From contig NZ_PYFW01000002.1 in assembly GCF_003020125.1 (NCBI RefSeq), positions 62,001-126,000 on the forward strand: a DNA stretch of 64,000 bases, written 5' to 3'. Of the stretch, positions 8,899 to 18,282 are shown in pieces; position 1 is the first letter of the stretch; each line of letters begins with the position of its first letter. The notes under the pieces are model-generated. The model worked only from the letters and a program-made list of their open reading frames with translations. It was not told where the DNA came from and did no database searches. The position numbers and the translations under genes are program-made. Origin of the DNA: Bradyrhizobium sp. MOS003. GTDB lineage: Bacteria > Pseudomonadota > Alphaproteobacteria > Rhizobiales > Xanthobacteraceae.

Positions 8899-10002
8899 AT
8901 GCGGACCACATCGGTCGGCGTCTTCAAGATCGCCACCAAGGGCCCCGGCGACGTGTCCGGCCTCGTCAGCCTGATCGTTTCAGGCGTGATCGATCCAGCC
9001 GCCATCCTGGCCGTTCTCGGCAAGACCGAGGGCAATGGCGGCGTCAACGACTTCACGCGGGAGTATGCGGTTGCGGCGCTGTGCACAGCGCTCGCGCCGA
9101 AGCTCGGCCTGACGCCACATGAGGTCGAGCAGCGCATTGCGTTCGTGATGTCGGGCGGCACCGAGGGCGTGCTCAGCCCGCACATCACGGTGTTTACGCG
9201 CGAGGAGATCGGGAGGCCGCCTGCCGGCATCTCCGGCAAGCGCCTGAGCATCGGCATGGCGCAGACCCGCGATTTCCTGCCTGAGGAGCTCGGCCGCTCG
9301 GCGCAGATCACCGAGACCGCCAAGGCCGTGCAGGCCGCGATGGCGGATGCCGGAATCACCGATGCCACGGACGTCCATTTCGTGCAGATCAAGTGCCCGC
9401 TGCTCACCAGCGAGCGCGTCGAGACGGCGGCCGCGCGCGGCAACAAAACCGCGACGATCAGCTCGTACAGCTCGATGGCCTATTCGCGCGGCGCCTCGGC
9501 GCTCGGGGTTGCGGCCGCGCTCGGCGAGGTCACATCCGACATTCGCGATGAGGACGTGCTGCGGCGCTACGATCTGTTCTCGAAGGTCGCCTCGACCTCG
9601 TCCGGAATCGAGCTGATGCATAACGTCGTCATCGTGCTCGGCAATTCGGACAGTTCAGCCAGCGAGTTCGTGATCGGGCATGCCGTGATGAACGACGCAA
9701 TCGATGCGCCCGCAGTGGTGTCTGCGTTGCAGAGCGTCGGGCTTGGTGCAAATCCGCAGCCGGACCGCGAGCTCGTCAACATCTTCGCCAAGGCCGAGGC
9801 TTCGCCCGATGGCAGCGTGCGCGGCTCCCGCCACACCATGCTGGAAGATACCGACGTCAGTTCGACACGCCATGCCCGCGCGGCGGTCGGCGGCTTGATC
9901 GCAGGCCTTGCCGGCACGGGGGTGGTCTATGTTTCCGGCGGCGCCGAGCATCAGGGGCCGGCTGGCGGCGGACCGGTTGCGGCAATCGCACGACTGTTCT
10001 AA
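8899..10002 (+). CDS. Cyanuric acid amidohydrolase/barbiturase-family ring-opening amidohydrolase
   Basis: 367 residues, the usual length of AtzD/TrzD. The family fold is three similar domains, each giving a Ser-Lys dyad. Here K42 (GKTEGNGG) and S85 (FVMSGGTEG) sit exactly at AtzD-like positions, a second pair is K165 (VQIKCPLL) with the Ser of ASTSSGIEL, and a third is a Lys in FAKAEAS with the Ser in VSGGAEHQGP. The enzyme hydrolyses cyanuric acid to carboxybiuret, or barbiturate in relatives; sequence alone does not separate these. The adjacent amidase fits a route from ring-opened product to smaller amides. A long repeat-rich region precedes it, so its promoter is not obvious. Confidence 0.88.
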   Translation: MRTTSVGVFKIATKGPGDVSGLVSLIVSGVIDPAAILAVLGKTEGNGGVNDFTREYAVAALCTALAPKLGLTPHEVEQRIAFVMSGGTEGVLSPHITVFTREEIGRPPAGISGKRLSIGMAQTRDFLPEELGRSAQITETAKAVQAAMADAGITDATDVHFVQIKCPLLTSERVETAAARGNKTATISSYSSMAYSRGASALGVAAALGEVTSDIRDEDVLRRYDLFSKVASTSSGIELMHNVVIVLGNSDSSASEFVIGHAVMNDAIDAPAVVSALQSVGLGANPQPDRELVNIFAKAEASPDGSVRGSRHTMLEDTDVSSTRHARAAVGGLIAGLAGTGVVYVSGGAEHQGPAGGGPVAAIARLF

Positions 10003-10109
10003 TGCCCCGACCTGTCCGCCCGGCGCAACCCTGCCCCTCGTGCCGGCTCAGTTGATTCACGCGGTCCCTTGCTAAAAAGGTGACGCCGCACCTCAAGGGA
10101 TTTGACTTC

Positions 10110-11579
10110 ATGACTTTGCCGATGAGCTGGACTGAATGGGCGCAGCACGATGGCGTCGCGCTGGCGGGGCGTGTCCGCAAGGGCGAGCTGACGGCGAAAG
10201 ATCTGGCGCGCCAGGCTGCAGCGGGTGTCGCCAAGGTCAATCCGGCGCTGTCCGGCGTGGTCGAGCTGTTCGAGGACGTGATCGCCGATCCCGCGAAGGA
10301 CGGCGCCAATCTCGCAGGTCCGTTCGCCGGCCTGCCATTCCTGATGAAGGACCTCGGGCCGACCATGAAGGGCCGGCTGCAGGAAATGGGCTCGCTCTTG
10401 ATGCGCGGCAACCGCGCCGCGGCCGATACGTTCCTCACCGGCAAATTCCGCCAGGCCGGCCTCAATCTGATTGGACGCACCACCACGCCGGAATTCGGCG
10501 TGTGCTCGTCTGCCGACAATCCCGCCGTCTACGTCACCCGCAATCCCTGGAATACCGATTATACCACTTGCGGCTCGTCGGCTGGCAGCGCTGCCATGGT
10601 CGCCGCCGGCGTGGTGCCGATCGCACATGCCACCGACGGCGGCGGATCGATCCGCATTCCCGCCGGTGTCAACGGCAATATCGGGCTGAAGGTCTCGCGC
10701 GGCGTGTTCTCGCTGGCGCCGCACATGTCCGACCTCACCGGCCTCGTCTCGATCCAGGGCTGCCAGTCGCGCTCGGTGCGGGACACCGCGGCCTTCGTCG
10801 ATCACGCCCGCGGACCTGCGCCCGGCGAGTTCATGCCGTTCTGGACCACGGCGCAGCCTTATTCGGAGATGATCAAGCGCGATCCGGGCAAGCTGCGCAT
10901 CGCGCTGTCGCACAGCTGGGGCGACTACACCGCGACACCCGAGCTCGCAGCCGAACTGGAGAAGACCGGCCGCTTCCTCGAAGGCCTCGGCCACCACGTC
11001 GACTACGCCCTGCCCGAGCTGGACTTCCGCGCCGCGTTCGAGGCGCAGACGATGTGCTACATCTCGAATTTCGCGGTGGTGATCTCCAACATGCTGGCCG
11101 CGCGCGGGCTGGAAAAGCCGCCGGAAGATCTGATCGAGCCGATGAACATCCGGATCTGGGAAGCCGGCCGGCACACCAGCTTCGCCGAGCGGGCGAAGAT
11201 GCAGGGTGTGTTCAACACCACGTCACGCGGCTTCGGCGCCTTCTTCGAGCAGTGGGACGTGATCCTGACGCCGATCATCGCGCTGCCGACGCCGAAGGTC
11301 AGCACCAGGGAATATCTCACCATCTCCGACAATCCTGATGTGCTCGACTGGTTCGGCAATCTCTGGCGCTTCTTCGCCTTCACGCCGCTCGCCAATCTCT
11401 GCGGCATGCCCGCGATCTCGATGCCGATGGCGAGCCAGGACCACGGCCTGCCGCTCGGCATCCAGGCCATCGCCAAGCAGGCCAATGACGGCCTGCTGCT
11501 GCAACTCGCCGCCCAGATCGAGCGCGCGCTCGACGGCAAGTGGAACGGCGGCAGGAAGCCAAAGGTGCATGTGAGCTGA
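10110..11579 (+). CDS. Amidase signature family hydrolase
   Basis: 489 residues with the amidase-signature triad: Lys in FLMKDLGP, cis-Ser in TDGGGSIRIPA and nucleophile Ser in TTCGSSAGSAA. The family hydrolyses linear amides and includes AtzE, AtzF and biuret hydrolase. Because it follows the ring-opening amidohydrolase by 107 bases on the same strand, a role on biuret, allophanate or another ureido product is plausible but not shown. ATG at 10110 is chosen because AAGGGA lies about 10 bases upstream; GTG at 10080 is an alternative. It lacks the extra C-terminal domain of allophanate hydrolase. Confidence 0.82.
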   Translation: MTLPMSWTEWAQHDGVALAGRVRKGELTAKDLARQAAAGVAKVNPALSGVVELFEDVIADPAKDGANLAGPFAGLPFLMKDLGPTMKGRLQEMGSLLMRGNRAAADTFLTGKFRQAGLNLIGRTTTPEFGVCSSADNPAVYVTRNPWNTDYTTCGSSAGSAAMVAAGVVPIAHATDGGGSIRIPAGVNGNIGLKVSRGVFSLAPHMSDLTGLVSIQGCQSRSVRDTAAFVDHARGPAPGEFMPFWTTAQPYSEMIKRDPGKLRIALSHSWGDYTATPELAAELEKTGRFLEGLGHHVDYALPELDFRAAFEAQTMCYISNFAVVISNMLAARGLEKPPEDLIEPMNIRIWEAGRHTSFAERAKMQGVFNTTSRGFGAFFEQWDVILTPIIALPTPKVSTREYLTISDNPDVLDWFGNLWRFFAFTPLANLCGMPAISMPMASQDHGLPLGIQAIAKQANDGLLLQLAAQIERALDGKWNGGRKPKVHVS

Positions 11580-11603
11580 GGCGGAGCCGATCTACGTCGC
11601 CTC

Positions 11604-11683
11604 GTAGCCCGGATGGAGCGAAGCGCAATCCGGGGAGCGATGACAAAAACTCCCGGATTACGCTTTCGCTCCATCCGGGCTAC
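11604..11683. repeat. Long perfect-type palindrome after the amidase gene
   Basis: GTAGCCCGGATGGAGCGAAG at 11604 is mirrored by CTTTCGCTCCATCCGGGCTA near 11664-11683, with arms of about 31-33 bases and a short A-rich loop. It probably works as a bidirectional terminator between the convergent amidase gene and the small gene at 11710. The arm sequence is one I recall as a widespread Bradyrhizobium repeat. Confidence 0.65.
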
Positions 11684-11709
11684 ACGCCCATCGTCAAAAG
11701 ATGGCTAGC

Positions 11710-12030
11710 TCAATTCTTCACCGCCGGGATCTCCTCCGTCACCGGCTGCTGCTGGCCCTGCCGGAACATCGCCAGGGCCTTGTCGAGCGCTTCGCGCAGC
11801 GCAAGTGCCGCGGCCACGCTGCAACGCAGATGCGCGGTCTGGACCACGTCGACCCTGACGGCCGCGCCGACCGGCATCAGCAAATTCGCGGCGAGCTCGA
11901 TCTGGATCGCGCCGTTGTGATGGCCGAAGCAGGACGCGCCGTCGAAATAGATGATCGGCGCCCGCTCCGAGCTGGAGCTCGAAATGGTGACGGGCCCCTG
12001 GTTGTTGGCGGGCGTTTCGGGGTCGGCCAT
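11710..12030 (-). CDS. Conserved hypothetical protein, 106 aa
   Basis: No recognised domain. The first 25 residues are polar and low-complexity (NNQGPVTISSSSSERAP). Then comes a hydrophobic/aromatic stretch (IIYFDGASCFGHHNGAIQIE) and an Ala/Leu-rich helix near the C-terminus. No signal peptide. AAGGAG lies about 6 bases before the ATG, which supports this start. It is divergent from the thioesterase gene. Confidence 0.6.
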   Translation of the reverse strand: MADPETPANNQGPVTISSSSSERAPIIYFDGASCFGHHNGAIQIELAANLLMPVGAAVRVDVVQTAHLRCSVAAALALREALDKALAMFRQGQQQPVTEEIPAVKN

Positions 12031-12165
12031 GGGCACTCCTTGGGGCTGGTCGGCGAACGAAGCGCTCACCATCGGTGCTTCGGCCTGCTCTGTCGAGGCC
12101 AAACCGGCCCGCGCGGGGTCGATCCGGGTTTTGCGCGGCGCGCACAGCTGGTCTAGAACGTTGCC

Positions 12166-13074
12166 ATGTCCACTTTGCCATCCACGCTCCCGTTCGAGGA
12201 ACTCGCCGAAGCCATCAAGGGCCGCCGCTCCGATTACGGCCAGATCAGCGGGCTCCAGCTCGACCGTTTCGCGCCAAGCGAGGCCTGGTCCAGCCTGCCC
12301 TATCGTCCCGTCTTCGTCGGCGACACCGAAACCGGCGTGCTGCATGGCGGCGTCGTCACGGCGATGCTGGACGAGAGCTGCGGCATGGCGGTGCAACTTG
12401 CACTCGACGGTACGAGCGCGATCGCAACCCTCGATCTGCGCATCGACTACCAGAAGCCGGCCACGCCCGGTCTCGACATCAAGGCGCATTCGGTCTGCTA
12501 CCGCACCACGCGCTCGATCGCCTTCGTGCGCTCCACCGCCTATCAGGAGTCCGAGGATGATCCGGTCGCGACCGCGACCGCCTGCTTCATGATCGGCGCC
12601 AACCGCACCAACATGCTGGCCGATCGCAGGATGGACTTGCGCAGCATTCCGACGCTGGAGGCACCGGACGATCCGGACGGTCCGTTCGCGAGCAGCCCGT
12701 TCGCGCGCGCCCTCGGCATTCGCGTCAATGACGACGGCACGCTGACGATGCCGTTCTCGCCGCAGATCATCGGCAATCCGATCCTGCCCGCGATCCATGG
12801 CGGCATGACCGGCGCCTTCCTCGAGACCACTGCGATCTTCGGCGTAAGGCGCGAGCTCGGCATCGCCGCGCTGCCCAAGCCGATCGGACTCACCATCAAC
12901 TATCTTCGCTCCGGCCGCGCGCTCGACACCTTCGCCAACGTGTCGATCGTGAAGCAGGGCCGGCGCATCGTCGCCTTCGAGGCGCGCGCCTGGCAGGACG
13001 ATGCGGACAAGCCGATCGCCACCGCCTTCGGTCATTTCATGCTGCGCCCGACGCCCGGACGCGACGAGGAATAG
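12166..13074 (+). CDS. Thioesterase superfamily protein with two hotdog domains
   Basis: 302 residues made of two PaaI-type hotdog domains. The first carries LHGGVVTAMLDESCG (near 62), the usual acyl-CoA thioesterase signature with the catalytic Asp/Glu. The second carries AIHGGMTGAFLETTA (near 208). Such proteins hydrolyse acyl-CoA thioesters, often aromatic ones; the substrate cannot be read here. Fusion of two hotdogs in one chain suggests an internal dimer. It stands alone between a divergent hypothetical gene and a small membrane protein gene. Confidence 0.8.
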   Translation: MSTLPSTLPFEELAEAIKGRRSDYGQISGLQLDRFAPSEAWSSLPYRPVFVGDTETGVLHGGVVTAMLDESCGMAVQLALDGTSAIATLDLRIDYQKPATPGLDIKAHSVCYRTTRSIAFVRSTAYQESEDDPVATATACFMIGANRTNMLADRRMDLRSIPTLEAPDDPDGPFASSPFARALGIRVNDDGTLTMPFSPQIIGNPILPAIHGGMTGAFLETTAIFGVRRELGIAALPKPIGLTINYLRSGRALDTFANVSIVKQGRRIVAFEARAWQDDADKPIATAFGHFMLRPTPGRDEE

Positions 13075-13141
13075 ACGCATTTTGACTTGACGGCCGCAGT
13101 TCCGGCCACAACGATGGGACGTCCCCGCGAGAGGTATTGGA

Positions 13142-13510
13142 TTGCGGCATCCGCTCGACATCATCGCCATGTTCGCCGCACTCTGGCTGCTGGCCTCGAT
13201 GATGCTCGACGCGTTGACGCCGAAGGAACTGACCGCGATCATGATCGGCGTGGCGATCGGGCCTGCGATCGTCATCACGGCCGTATTCTACTACCTGCGC
13301 TGCCCGCGAACGGACTTCGCGGTGATGTTCGCAGCACTTTGGCTGATCTCGGACATCGCGATCGCCTTCGTCTCGCCGACGCACCTGCCGCATTTCCTGA
13401 TCGTGCTCGGCTTCGTGCCGGCACTGACGGTCGGCAGCGTGCTGCACTGGCAACGCTTCCAGCGCCGCCACGAGCAGCCGCTGCCCGCGCCATTGGTGAA
13501 GCGGGGCTAG
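13142..13510 (+). CDS. Small integral membrane protein
   Basis: 122 residues with three or four hydrophobic helices: about 5-22, 31-52, 59-78 and 84-100. The internal pair FAALWLLAS and FAALWLISD suggests two copies of a two-helix unit. The start is a TTG at 13142 with GAGAGG about 8 bases before it; no in-frame ATG exists nearby. The C-terminus is basic. Function unknown. Its stop overlaps the convergent poxB stop by four bases. Confidence 0.6.
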   Translation: MRHPLDIIAMFAALWLLASMMLDALTPKELTAIMIGVAIGPAIVITAVFYYLRCPRTDFAVMFAALWLISDIAIAFVSPTHLPHFLIVLGFVPALTVGSVLHWQRFQRRHEQPLPAPLVKRG

Positions 13511-15243
13511 CGCGGCAGGAGATTCGTCTTGGCGAGGTCGAGCACCTCGTCGCCGCGGCCGTTCATCACCGCGCGCAGCACCCAGAGGCTGAAGCCCTTG
13601 ATCTGCTCGGGCGTGATGGTGGGCGGCATTGACAGCTCCTGCTTGGCGGTGACGACGTCGAGCAGCGCCGGCCCGTCATGGGCGAGCATCTCCTTGACGG
13701 CACCGGGCAGTTCGCCGGGGTCCTCGACACGCTTGGCAAAGATGCCCATGGCGCGCGCCATCGCTGCGAAGTCCGGATTCTTCAGATCGACATTGGTATC
13801 GACGAAGCCCGCCGCCTTCATCTCCAGCGCGACGAAGCCGAGCACGCCGTTATTGAAGACGACCACCTTCACCGGCAGCTTCTCCTGCGTCAGCGTGATC
13901 AGATCGCCCATCAGCATGGTGAAGCCGCCGTCGCCGGACAGCGAGATCACCTGGCGGCCGGGCTGGGCGGCCTGCGCGCCGACCGCCTGCGGCATCGCGT
14001 TGGCCATCGAGCCGTGCACGAAGGAGCCGATCAGCCGGCGGCGGCCGTTCATGTCGAGATAGCGCGCGGCCCACACCGTGGGTGTGCCGACATCGGCGGT
14101 GAAGACCGCATCGTCAGACGCGTGGTCGCTGATGACCTTTGCGAGATATTGCGGATGGATCGGCTTGCTGCCGGGTGTGCCTTTGGCGAGCGAGTCCAGC
14201 CCCTCGCGCGCCTTCTTGTAGTGCGCGACGGCGTCGTCGAGATGCTTGCGCTGCGTTTTCGCTATTAACAGCGGCAGCAGCGCCTCGATGGTGAGTTTGA
14301 CGTCGCCGACGAGGCCGAGATCGATCTTGCAGCGACGTCCGAGATTTTCCGGACGGATGTCGATCTGCGCGACCTTCGCATCATCAGGGAAGAACTGCTT
14401 GTAGGGAAAGTCCGTGCCGAGCATCACCAGCGTGTCGCAGGCATGCATGGCGGCGTAGCCCGAGGAGAAGCCGATGAAGCCGGTCATGCCGACGTCGTAG
14501 GGGTTGTCGTATTCGACATGCTCCTTGCCGCCGAGCGCATGCACGATCGGGCTCTTCAGCGCTTCCGCCAGCTGCATCAAGGGCGCATGCGCGCCGGCGC
14601 AGCCGCGGCCGCAGAACAGGGTGACGCGCTCGGCGCCGTTGAGGAGATCCGCCAGCGCCTGCAGCTCGTCCGCCTGCGGCACCACCTTCGGCGCCGCCAC
14701 GCTGAGGCCGCGCGTGGTCGACAGCGCCCGCTTCGGCGGGCTACGAAAGGCGACGTCGCCGGGCATGGCGACGACGGCGACGCCGCGCAGGCCAACGGCC
14801 GCGCGGATCGCGTTCTCCAGCACGAAGGGAAGCTGGCTCGGGTCGGAGACCAGCTCGCAATAATGGCTGCATTCGCGAAACAGGTTCTGCGGATGCGTCT
14901 CCTGGAAATAGCCGCCGCCGATCTCGGCCGAGGGGATCTGCGCGGCGATCGCCAGCACGGGAACGCGGCTGCGATGCGCGTCGAACAGGCCGTTGATCAG
15001 ATGCAGATTGCCGGGACCGCAGGAGCCCGCGCACACCGCGAGGCTTCCGGTCATCTCGGCTTCGCCGGCGGCGGCGAAGGCGGCGACCTCCTCGTGGCGG
15101 ACATGGATCCATTCGATGGTGCCGCGGCGGCGCAATGATTCGGTCAGGGCGTTCAGGCTGTCGCCGACGATGCCGTAGATGCGCTTGACGCCGGCCTGCT
15201 CGAGCGTTGCCACGAACAGATCGGCCACGTTGTTGATCGCCAT
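13507..15243 (-). CDS. poxB: Pyruvate dehydrogenase (quinone)/pyruvate oxidase family, ThDP-dependent
   Basis: 578 residues, full length for PoxB. The N-terminal ThDP Pyr domain has [20 protein letters not shown] with the catalytic Glu, the central domain binds FAD, and the C-terminal domain has the ThDP/Mg motif [20 protein letters not shown] ending in FNN. PoxB decarboxylates pyruvate to acetate and passes electrons to ubiquinone at the membrane. The C-terminal lipid-binding tail seen in E. coli PoxB is not clearly recognisable. Related acetolactate-synthase-like enzymes cannot be ruled out, but the overall sequence is PoxB-like. Confidence 0.88.
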   Translation of the reverse strand: MAINNVADLFVATLEQAGVKRIYGIVGDSLNALTESLRRRGTIEWIHVRHEEVAAFAAAGEAEMTGSLAVCAGSCGPGNLHLINGLFDAHRSRVPVLAIAAQIPSAEIGGGYFQETHPQNLFRECSHYCELVSDPSQLPFVLENAIRAAVGLRGVAVVAMPGDVAFRSPPKRALSTTRGLSVAAPKVVPQADELQALADLLNGAERVTLFCGRGCAGAHAPLMQLAEALKSPIVHALGGKEHVEYDNPYDVGMTGFIGFSSGYAAMHACDTLVMLGTDFPYKQFFPDDAKVAQIDIRPENLGRRCKIDLGLVGDVKLTIEALLPLLIAKTQRKHLDDAVAHYKKAREGLDSLAKGTPGSKPIHPQYLAKVISDHASDDAVFTADVGTPTVWAARYLDMNGRRRLIGSFVHGSMANAMPQAVGAQAAQPGRQVISLSGDGGFTMLMGDLITLTQEKLPVKVVVFNNGVLGFVALEMKAAGFVDTNVDLKNPDFAAMARAMGIFAKRVEDPGELPGAVKEMLAHDGPALLDVVTAKQELSMPPTITPEQIKGFSLWVLRAVMNGRGDEVLDLAKTNLLPR

Positions 15244-15350
15244 GTCGGTCTCCTGCTGTCGCCAGTCACACTGCGCGATACGTCACGTCAGCATCGCGGC
15301 AATATGAGGCACAATAGGTTATGCCGGGTTCACGGCTAGTTTATTGTCCG

Positions 15351-15983
15351 TCAATCTTTCTGAATTGCCCGATCGTAAGCCGTGATCGTCGCCTTGGCGC
15401 GCGCGGCGACGTCGGCCGCGCTCATGCCGGGCGTGTAGAGGCTGGAGCCGAGCCCGAAGGCGGTGACGCCGCCCTTGATGTATTCCGCAAAGTTCTGATC
15501 GGAGACGCCGCCGACGGCGGCGATCATCACACCCGACGGCAGCACGGCGCGGATCGCGGCGATGCCGGCCGCGCCCAACACGCTGGCCGGGAAGAATTTC
15601 AGACCCGATGCGCCCGAGCGCGCCGCAAGCAGCGCCTCGGTCGGAGAGAACACGCCGGGCAGCGTGACCATGGCGTATTGATGCGCACGCACCAGCACCT
15701 GCGTATCCACATTCGGCGAGACCATCAGCCTGCCGCCGACGTCGTTGAGACGATCGACATCCGCGGTGGCCAGCACCGTGCCTGCGCCGATCAGCACGTC
15801 CGCAGGCGCCTGCTTCACCGCCGTTGCGATGGAGCGGAACGGATCGGGCGAGTTCAGGGGGATCTCGATCGCTGTCATGCCGGCTTCGATCAGCACGCCG
15901 ACGATCGCCTCGGTCTCCTCGGGCTTGACGCCGCGCAGGATCGCAACGAGCGGCCGCTTCATCGGGGGAAAGGGAATGCTCAT
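15351..15983 (-). CDS. dgoA: 2-dehydro-3-deoxy-6-phosphogalactonate aldolase
   Basis: 210-residue KDPG/KDPGal aldolase. Key features are VAILRGVKPEE near the N-terminus, the Glu of GMTAIEIPLNSPDP, and the Schiff-base Lys in GASGLKFFPAS. It splits 2-dehydro-3-deoxy-6-phosphogalactonate into pyruvate and glyceraldehyde-3-phosphate. The ATG follows the TGA of the kinase gene after one base, so the two are translated together. Pairing with DgoK decides the galactonate over gluconate assignment. Confidence 0.9.
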   Translation of the reverse strand: MSIPFPPMKRPLVAILRGVKPEETEAIVGVLIEAGMTAIEIPLNSPDPFRSIATAVKQAPADVLIGAGTVLATADVDRLNDVGGRLMVSPNVDTQVLVRAHQYAMVTLPGVFSPTEALLAARSGASGLKFFPASVLGAAGIAAIRAVLPSGVMIAAVGGVSDQNFAEYIKGGVTAFGLGSSLYTPGMSAADVAARAKATITAYDRAIQKD

Positions 15984-15984
15984 C

Positions 15985-16917
15985 TCAAAGATCCTTTGAT
16001 TTCGTCCAGATCGCGGCAGCCGCCATCGAGAGGCCGCGGCGAGCGGCTTCATCCGCATCGACCGGATCAACGTTGACCGACAGCGCCTCGAACGCCAGCC
16101 GGTACAGCACCGCGAGCCGCCCCGCGGCAATCAACCTGACACCGGCTTGCGGCACGGAGCCGGAGAGCCCGGCCGCCAGCTCGACGCCGATCAACGTGCC
16201 CGACAGCGTCTCGCGCGCCGCAGCCGGCGTGCCGCCGAACAGCAACTGGCGCGACCGCGCGCCGAACAAATGATTGGCGACGAAGGCCGGCGCGTCATGG
16301 GCGGCTCTCACCGCGGCCTTGAAGCTCGCGATATCGTGGGCCTCGTCCTCGTCCGCGCCCGCGACCGCGAGCGACAGGATGGTCTCGCGCGAGATGACGC
16401 TGAACAGCTCGCCGGTCATGAAGGTGGAGAAGCGTTCGACGACGCCGTCCTTCACCCGCACCCATTTCGAATGCGTGCCGGGCATGCAGACCAGCGCCTC
16501 GCCGGCGGCCTTGAGGCCGAGCGCGCCGAGCAGCTGCGTTTCCTCGCCGCGCATGACGTCGGGGGCGCTTGCGTCGCGCTGCGCGATACCCGGCAGGATG
16601 CGGATGTCGCGCGCTTCGCCGGGGACGCGCACGGCCTGCTTCAGGACGGCCGCAAGCGGTGCCGGCGTGTCGACATAGCCGGCCTCGACCCAGCCGGTCT
16701 TGGCGCCGGCCATGCCGCAGACCAGAACCGGCAGATGATCCGGCGCTTCGATCGCCGCGAGATGCGATTGCAGCACGGCCGGAAAGCCGGCCTTGGCGGC
16801 CGCCAGCATGCCCTCACCGCTGCGGCGCTCGGCCAGCACCTGGCCGGCACGATCGACCAACCACAGCCGGAAACTGCTGGTGCCCCAGTCCATCGCGACA
16901 TAAGCGGGTTCGGTCAT
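15985..16917 (-). CDS. dgoK: 2-dehydro-3-deoxygalactonokinase
   Basis: 310 residues of the DgoK family: N-terminal phosphate-binding motif AMDWGTSSFRLWLVD, then VCGMAGAKTGWVEAGYVDTP and VMRGEETQLLGAL, all typical. It phosphorylates 2-dehydro-3-deoxygalactonate at C6, one step before DgoA. First gene of a two-gene operon; the galactonate dehydratase and transporter are not in this stretch. Its 5' end is divergent from the sigma-54-driven monooxygenase gene, 209 bases away. Confidence 0.9.
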   Translation of the reverse strand: MTEPAYVAMDWGTSSFRLWLVDRAGQVLAERRSGEGMLAAAKAGFPAVLQSHLAAIEAPDHLPVLVCGMAGAKTGWVEAGYVDTPAPLAAVLKQAVRVPGEARDIRILPGIAQRDASAPDVMRGEETQLLGALGLKAAGEALVCMPGTHSKWVRVKDGVVERFSTFMTGELFSVISRETILSLAVAGADEDEAHDIASFKAAVRAAHDAPAFVANHLFGARSRQLLFGGTPAAARETLSGTLIGVELAAGLSGSVPQAGVRLIAAGRLAVLYRLAFEALSVNVDPVDADEAARRGLSMAAAAIWTKSKDL

Positions 16918-16944
16918 TCTGTCCTCGTCTCACGGCCGGGACGC

Positions 16945-16964
16945 CGTCTCGCGACAATGAGACG
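16945..16964. promoter_or_regulatory. Candidate upstream activator site (CGTCTC-N8-GAGACG)
   Basis: A perfect six-base inverted repeat with an eight-base spacer about 82 bases upstream of the sigma-54 promoter at 17047. A further GTCTCAC half-site lies at about 16927. The position fits an enhancer for a sigma-54 activator. That the nearby AcoR-like protein binds it is inference. Confidence 0.45.
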
Positions 16965-17046
16965 ACGTCTTGGGGTCTGACGCCGGGATACCGGCTATTG
17001 CACGGGCAAACCAGCCCTTTCTCTGCGATTTGAAGCCACCCCGCAC

Positions 17047-17062
17047 TGGCACAGCGCTTGCT
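17047..17062 (+). promoter_or_regulatory. Sigma-54 (-24/-12) promoter for the monooxygenase operon
   Basis: TGGCACAGCGCTTGCT, with GG and GC separated by exactly ten bases, which matches the RpoN consensus TGGCAC-N5-TTGC. The start of transcription would be near 17073, leaving a leader of about 54 bases before the ATG at 17127. Confidence 0.8.
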
Positions 17063-17126
17063 GAACCGTCCCCGCTCAACTCCGTCAACGCGCGACAAGA
17101 CGCGTCAACATCAGATGAGGAAACCC

Positions 17127-18224
17127 ATGGAGATCGGCTATTTCACGATGCCTTCGCATCCGCCGGAGTGCGGCCTGAAGGAAGGACACGATTGGGACCT
17201 ACAGGTCCTGCGCTGGCTCGACGAGCTCGGCTACCAGGAAGCCTGGATCGGCGAGCACCACACCGCGCCCTGGGAACCCAATCCCACGCCGGACCTGCTG
17301 ATCGCGCAGGCGCTGATGCAGACCAAGAACATCCGCATCGGGCCGGGCGGATTCCTGTTGCCTTATCACCACCCGGCCGAGCTCGCCAACCGCGTCGCGA
17401 TGCTCGACCATCTCTCCGAGGGCCGGCTCAATTTCGGCGTCGCCGCATCCGGCCTGCCGAGCGACTGGGCGATGTTCAACGTCGACGGCATGAGCGGCCA
17501 GAACCGCGACATGACCCGCGAGGCGCTCGAGATCATCCTGAAGATGTGGAGCGATCCCGCGCCCTGGACCTACAAGGGCAAGTTCTGGACGGTGACCAAG
17601 CCGGACACGATGTTCGACTTCCTCAAGCCGCACATCAAGCCGTTGCAGACGCCGCATCCGCCGATCGGCGTCGCCGGGCTTTCCAAGAACTCGGACACGC
17701 TGAAGCTTGCCGGTGAGCGCGGCTTCATTCCGATGAGCCTCAACCTCAACCCGGCCTATGTCGGCAGCCACTGGGACTCGGTCGAGATCGGCGCCGCCAA
17801 GACCGGGCGCAAGCCGAACCGCGCCGATTGGCGCCTCGTGCGCGAGGTGTTCGTCGCCGACACCGACGAGGAGGCCTGGAAACTCTCGACCGGCGACATG
17901 ATGGGCCGGATGATGGGCGAGTACTTCCTGCCGCTGCTCGGCCATTTCGGCTTCAAGGACTATCTGAAGCACGCGCCGGACGTGCCCGACAGCGACGTCA
18001 CCGTCGAATATTGCGCCAAGCGGAACTGGATCGTTGGCTCGCCGGCGACGGTCGCCGAGAAGATCGAAAAGATCTACGACGAGGTCGGCGGCTTCGGCGT
18101 GCTCTGCGTGTTCGGCTTCGACTACAAGCACAAGCCGGAAGCCTGGCACCACTCGCTCTCGCTGCTCAAGAACGAGGTGATGCCGCGCCTGAAGCATCTC
18201 GGCTCCGCGAAGAAGGCGGCTTGA
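17127..18224 (+). CDS. LLM-class flavin-dependent oxidoreductase (luciferase-like monooxygenase)
   Basis: 365 residues of the bacterial luciferase fold: start MEIGYFTMPSHPP, AWIGEHHTAPWEPNPTPDLL, a substrate-sheet segment RIGPGGFLLPYHHPAELANR and GRLNFGVAASGLPSDW. Such enzymes use reduced FMN and oxygen to hydroxylate or cleave an organic substrate, here unknown. The ATG at 17127 has GAGGAAA about 4 bases upstream; an ATG at 17115 is in frame but poorly placed. The next gene encodes a flavin reductase, making a classic two-component monooxygenase. A sigma-54 promoter precedes it. Confidence 0.85.
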   Translation: MEIGYFTMPSHPPECGLKEGHDWDLQVLRWLDELGYQEAWIGEHHTAPWEPNPTPDLLIAQALMQTKNIRIGPGGFLLPYHHPAELANRVAMLDHLSEGRLNFGVAASGLPSDWAMFNVDGMSGQNRDMTREALEIILKMWSDPAPWTYKGKFWTVTKPDTMFDFLKPHIKPLQTPHPPIGVAGLSKNSDTLKLAGERGFIPMSLNLNPAYVGSHWDSVEIGAAKTGRKPNRADWRLVREVFVADTDEEAWKLSTGDMMGRMMGEYFLPLLGHFGFKDYLKHAPDVPDSDVTVEYCAKRNWIVGSPATVAEKIEKIYDEVGGFGVLCVFGFDYKHKPEAWHHSLSLLKNEVMPRLKHLGSAKKAA

Positions 18225-18282
18225 CGATCAGCGGGTGCGGCGCGATCGTGACGCACCCGCTTTTATTTTCGGAGATGTCCGC

